9,815 nt of DNA from Candidatus Hydrogenedentota bacterium (GTDB lineage: Bacteria > Hydrogenedentota > Hydrogenedentia > Hydrogenedentales > CAITNO01), in NCBI GenBank assembly GCA_029554925.1, contig JAKPUV010000276.1, positions 1-9,815 on the forward strand, written 5' to 3'. Below, piece after piece: positions 8,001-9,815 of this stretch; the stretch's first letter is position 1; each line of letters opens with the position of its first letter. The notes beneath the pieces were generated by a model, which saw nothing but the letters and a program-made list of their open reading frames with translations, ran no database searches and was not told where the DNA came from. The translations under genes and the position numbers were made by a program.

Positions 8001-8266
8001 AGCAGGGCCTCCCGCGCGAGCAAGGCAAGCTCCGTTTCCGCCGCCGCATCCCCCGCCGCAATCCTTTCCCGGCACCGGCGGATCCTCTCCAAAAACTTCT
8101 CGCCGTCGGGGTAAGTGTCCGGAAAGGCTTCCGACATGTCCTGCACCGCGAGCTCCAGAGCGTCCGGATCGGCCTTTTCCGCAGGAATCCGCGCAGTGGT
8201 CTCGCAGGCTGTCAAAAGAATGACGGCGAGGAGTGGAAGGATGCGTGCGGCGGTATGGAGTGTCAT
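5093..8266 (-). CDS. Lipoprotein with beta-propeller, HzsA-like diheme cytochrome c region and SUMF1-like domain
   Basis: The product is 1057 residues. ATG 8266 has GGGA about 9 nt upstream and opens a lipoprotein signal with lipobox LTAC (C21). Residues about 150-440 are a PD40/TolB-type beta-propeller (repeats such as YLPDGRIVYGSTACYQG, IMNADGSGVRQL and FHMNPDGTDQV). Residues 440-550 match the middle domain of hydrazine synthase alpha-like proteins (VADIYAGPGLAGVPRG, GPWDVKRILGTVPVEEDGSA). Two c-type haem sites follow, CVGCH (559-563) and CVECH (609-613), the latter in a VQPVLDRHCVECHDG context usual for planctomycete cytochromes. From about 795 to 1052 is a SUMF1/EgtB/PvdO-type fold (FWMGRCEVTNAQYARF, LPTEAQWEHACRAG, GLHDLHGNVWEWTSS, RAVRGGSWYD, NVGFRVV). 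The SUMF1 part lacks the two active cysteines of formylglycine-generating enzymes. The protein is probably anchored in a membrane facing the periplasm. Its reaction is unknown; I infer electron transfer or ligand binding rather than hydrazine synthesis. Confidence 0.88.
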   Translation of the reverse strand: MTLHTAARILPLLAVILLTACETTARIPAEKADPDALELAVQDMSEAFPDTYPDGEKFLERIRRCRERIAAGDAAAETELALLAREALLANPLLKGFDKLLVVRRDAGDPALGLPQNWQGNCSLPLRNYRNDIAVFAPGAPDAPMSTLYKPSETLFVGDVDLHYDGDRLLFSMPGTHGRSQIWEIRTDGSGLRQVTPGDEPDVDNYDACYLPDGRIVYGSTACYQGVPCVAGSDSVANLCIMNADGSGVRQLCFDQDHDWSPAVLNNGRVLYTRWEYADLPHSNSRMLFHMNPDGTDQVEYYGSNSYWPTSVMYARPLPGHPTAVCAIVSGHHGVPRMGELVLLDPARGRREADGAVQRIPGRGRTVEPIIADNLVDNSWPKFLHPYPLSDKYFLVSCQPAPGALWGVYLVDVFDNMTLLREEPGQALLEPLPLRSAPRPPVIPDRVKPGEKDAVVYVADIYAGPGLAGVPRGTVKSLRVLSYAFCYRKTGGLLGVVGMDGPWDVKRILGTVPVEEDGSAQFTVPANTPVAVQPLDEKGRAVQIMRSWFTAMPGERLSCVGCHEQKDETPPSKSTLASRRPPRPVAPWRGPVRGFSFAREVQPVLDRHCVECHDGTEKDRPDLRGTVQIQDWKSAYPGQGPANWAGKFSVAYASLHRYVRRPGIESDLRLLKPMEFHAGTTELVQMIENGHHGVTLDPESWDRLTTWIDLNTPYHGEWGAAPGPEAVAEVAARRRELARKYANLDVDYEAVFPTEFALRPRGDSPKPPSTPEPKIVKAVVVADDPQAGTVRTVDLGGGVTMDFVRVPAGRIERTASPDGPVETRTVDASFWMGRCEVTNAQYARFDPAHDSGIESMHAYQFGIHGYPLNGPEQPVVRVSCGQAEAFCRWLSERAGAAAALPTEAQWEHACRAGADTPFSFGGPDADFSGHANLGDIRLREYARNNYIQVNLLENAGPYDDWVPRDTRFDDGMFVAAPVGRYAANAFGLHDLHGNVWEWTSSPFAPDGGGDTRAVRGGSWYDRPHRAEASSRIGYAPWQGVFNVGFRVVLADAGTGSK

Positions 8267-8335
8267 GACGGATTCCCGGTTTTGTCCCTTTTCGCGGGGC
8301 CATTATCACCGCCGGGCCCGCCCATCCGCAATCTG
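8267..8335 (-). other. 69-bp spacer between oxidoreductase and lipoprotein genes
   Basis: This short same-strand gap contains the ribosome-binding sequence of the lipoprotein gene (CCGGGAAT on the minus strand) and a small GC palindrome around GGGCCC. No convincing terminator with a U-run and no clear promoter were seen, so cotranscription across the gap is plausible. Confidence 0.45.
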
Positions 8336-9815
8336 CTACAGACTCCAGCCCTCCCGGAACACGGGGTGCAGGAGGCGGTTCGCGTCCGGCGCGTTGACAA
8401 ACTCCATTTTTTCGGGGTCCCAGCGGAGTTTCGCGTCGGCGCGGATGGCCGCAATGCCCAGGGTGACGATCTCGGTCAGGGGGCCGCTGTAGTCGAAGTT
8501 GGCCGCCGCCGGCTCGCCGCCCCGGCAGGCCAGCACCCATTCGCGGTAATGGCCCGGGGAACGCTTCAGGGTCTGGGGCGGGCGCGTGTAGGCCTCCATG
8601 CGCGCCTTCGGGAGCAGTTGCGGGTCGCTGCCGTAGCATCCGCACATCAGCTTGCCCTTGTCGCCGACGAACAGCACGCCGCCGTCCCCGTCGCCCATGG
8701 GGCGGCCCGGCTCCAGTTCGTCCGGACGCGGCGGCATGAGCCCGCCGTCGTGCCAGGTCAGCAGCACGGGCGGCATGCCCTCCCGCGCGGGAAAGGTCCA
8801 CCGGACACTGGCCGCCGCCGTGGTGGTCTCGGGATGCACCCGGCCCTTGGCGAGTTCCATGGCGTGGGGCGTCGCCTTGGACGGCAGCCGCACGGAGCTG
8901 GCCTCGACAGTGTCCGGGCTTCCCAGTTTCAGGGCCCAGACCACGGGGTCGAGAATGTGGCAGCCCATGTCGCCCAGGGCGCCGGAGCCGAAATCCCACC
9001 AGCCGCGCCAGATGAAGGGCAGATAGGCGGGGTGGTAGGGGCGGTGCGGCGCCGGACCGAGCCAGCCCTCCCAGTCGAGTCCCGGCGGAACCGGCGGCGT
9101 GTCCTCGGGACGGTCAATGCCGTAAGGCCACCAGCCGCCGGGCCGGTTGGTCCAGGCGTGCACCTCGCGGACCTCGCCGATCGCGCCGTCCCAGATCCAC
9201 TCGCAGACGAGACGGATGTCCTCCATCGCGTGGCCCCAGTTGCCCATCTGCGTGGCGACTTTGGCGTCCCGCGCCGCCTGCGTCATGGCGCGCACCTCCG
9301 CCACCGAGTGCGCCAGCGGCTTCTCGCAGAAAACGTGCTTTCCCCTCCGCAGGGCGGCGAGGGCGGCGACGGCGTGGATGTGGTCCGGGGCCGTGATCAC
9401 GACCGCGTCAATGTCCGCGCGCTCGTCCAGCATCTGCCGGAAGTCGGTGTACGCCGCGCAGCCGTCCTCCGGCCGGCCCGTGTGGCCGTAATACTCGTTC
9501 GCCATGCGGCGGCCCGGTTCCCGGCCCGCGATGCCGCGCCCGATGTAGGGCCCCTCCTCGTTCACGTCGCACACCGCCACCACCCGCACATCCGGGTCCT
9601 GCAGAAACACCTCCAGATTGTAGATGCCCTGCCACCCCACGCCGATAAACGCCATGTTGATCTTCTCATTCGCGGGGGTCTTGTCCTGGCCCCGCGCGCC
9701 GCGGGGCAGGGCGGAAAACGCGGCCAGCGCCGCCGCCCCCCGCAAAAAGGTCCGCCGCGACGGCCGCCCCGTTGACTGCCCCGTGGAGATCGTCCTGTCC
9801 CTTCCCGCTCCGTTC
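8336..9815 (-). CDS. Tat-exported Gfo/Idh/MocA family oxidoreductase (5' end cut by window)
   Basis: The frame is open from the stop TAG (8338-8336) to the right edge without a stop. A TTG at 9745 is an in-frame near-start, but using it would discard an obvious twin-arginine signal encoded just upstream (SRRTFLRG, 9760-9737) followed by a hydrophobic Ala/Leu run and a GARGQD cleavage region. No in-frame ATG or GTG occurs between there and the edge, so the true start is probably outside. The mature part has the Rossmann nucleotide-binding loop GVGWQG (9643-9626), the DAVVITAPDHIH strand, the EKPLA motif with its catalytic-type lysine (9325-9311), and the substrate-domain GALGDMGCHILDP segment with a histidine at 8959-8957. 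About 470 residues after the TTG fits exported planctomycete members of this family, which oxidise or reduce sugars or glycosides with tightly held NAD(P). The exact substrate is not readable. It is the first visible gene of the minus-strand block. Confidence 0.88.
   Translation of the reverse strand, partial: NGAGRDRTISTGQSTGRPSRRTFLRGAAALAAFSALPRGARGQDKTPANEKINMAFIGVGWQGIYNLEVFLQDPDVRVVAVCDVNEEGPYIGRGIAGREPGRRMANEYYGHTGRPEDGCAAYTDFRQMLDERADIDAVVITAPDHIHAVAALAALRRGKHVFCEKPLAHSVAEVRAMTQAARDAKVATQMGNWGHAMEDIRLVCEWIWDGAIGEVREVHAWTNRPGGWWPYGIDRPEDTPPVPPGLDWEGWLGPAPHRPYHPAYLPFIWRGWWDFGSGALGDMGCHILDPVVWALKLGSPDTVEASSVRLPSKATPHAMELAKGRVHPETTTAAASVRWTFPAREGMPPVLLTWHDGGLMPPRPDELEPGRPMGDGDGGVLFVGDKGKLMCGCYGSDPQLLPKARMEAYTRPPQTLKRSPGHYREWVLACRGGEPAAANFDYSGPLTEIVTLGIAAIRADAKLRWDPEKMEFVNAPDANRLLHPVFREGWSL

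Noticed and set aside
5093..8266. Annotation as a true hydrazine synthase subunit or a formylglycine-generating enzyme
   Set aside because: The expected haem-ligand tyrosine and the two catalytic cysteines are absent, and no partner subunits (HzsB/C) or sulfatases are nearby.
8255..9775. Open frame of 506 codons on the plus strand over the oxidoreductase gene, and a 467-codon one at 6428-7831 over the lipoprotein gene
   Set aside because: Both are antisense shadows of well-supported genes. Their products are rich in His, Arg, Val and Gly with no domains.

Overview
The window is GC-rich bacterial DNA (roughly two thirds G+C by eye) and holds six genes, two of them cut by the window edges. The gene types are those typical of Planctomycetota and related candidate phyla such as Hydrogenedentota: a GH36 enzyme with an NPCBM domain, a Tat-exported Gfo/Idh/MocA oxidoreductase, a hydrazine-synthase-alpha-like diheme lipoprotein fused to a SUMF1-type domain, and a GH99-like secreted glycosidase. 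The lineage is inferred from gene content only. No ribosomal or other marker gene is present.

Layout, left to right. A secreted GH2-type glycosidase (minus strand, truncated at the left edge) is divergent from an NPCBM-GH36 alpha-galactosidase-like enzyme (597-3080, plus), with a 161-bp shared upstream region. A 285-bp intergenic stretch follows. It contains a nested, perfect 24-bp inverted repeat (3103-3173) and then a near-consensus sigma70 promoter (TTGACT, 17-bp spacer, TATAAT) overlapped by a 19-bp inverted repeat (3247-3292). This promoter faces a DUF2239-family gene (3366-3968, plus). Three bases beyond that gene's end begins a convergent minus-strand block.

The minus-strand block, in transcription order, is: a Tat-signal Gfo/Idh/MocA oxidoreductase (its start lies outside the right edge), a 1057-residue lipoprotein (beta-propeller, HzsA-like middle domain, two CXXCH haem sites, SUMF1-like domain), and a GH99-like signal-peptide protein whose ATG overlaps the lipoprotein's TGA.

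Five of the six products look exported, and three or four look directed at glycans. A reasonable but unproven reading is a periplasmic carbohydrate-processing locus. In it, GH2, GH36 and GH99-like enzymes cleave glycosidic bonds, the Tat oxidoreductase oxidises or reduces a sugar, and the diheme lipoprotein handles electrons or binds a ligand at the membrane. The DUF2239 protein has no export signal and its own strong, probably regulated promoter, so it is likely an unrelated cytoplasmic protein. No tRNA, rRNA, CRISPR array, transposase or phage gene was seen.
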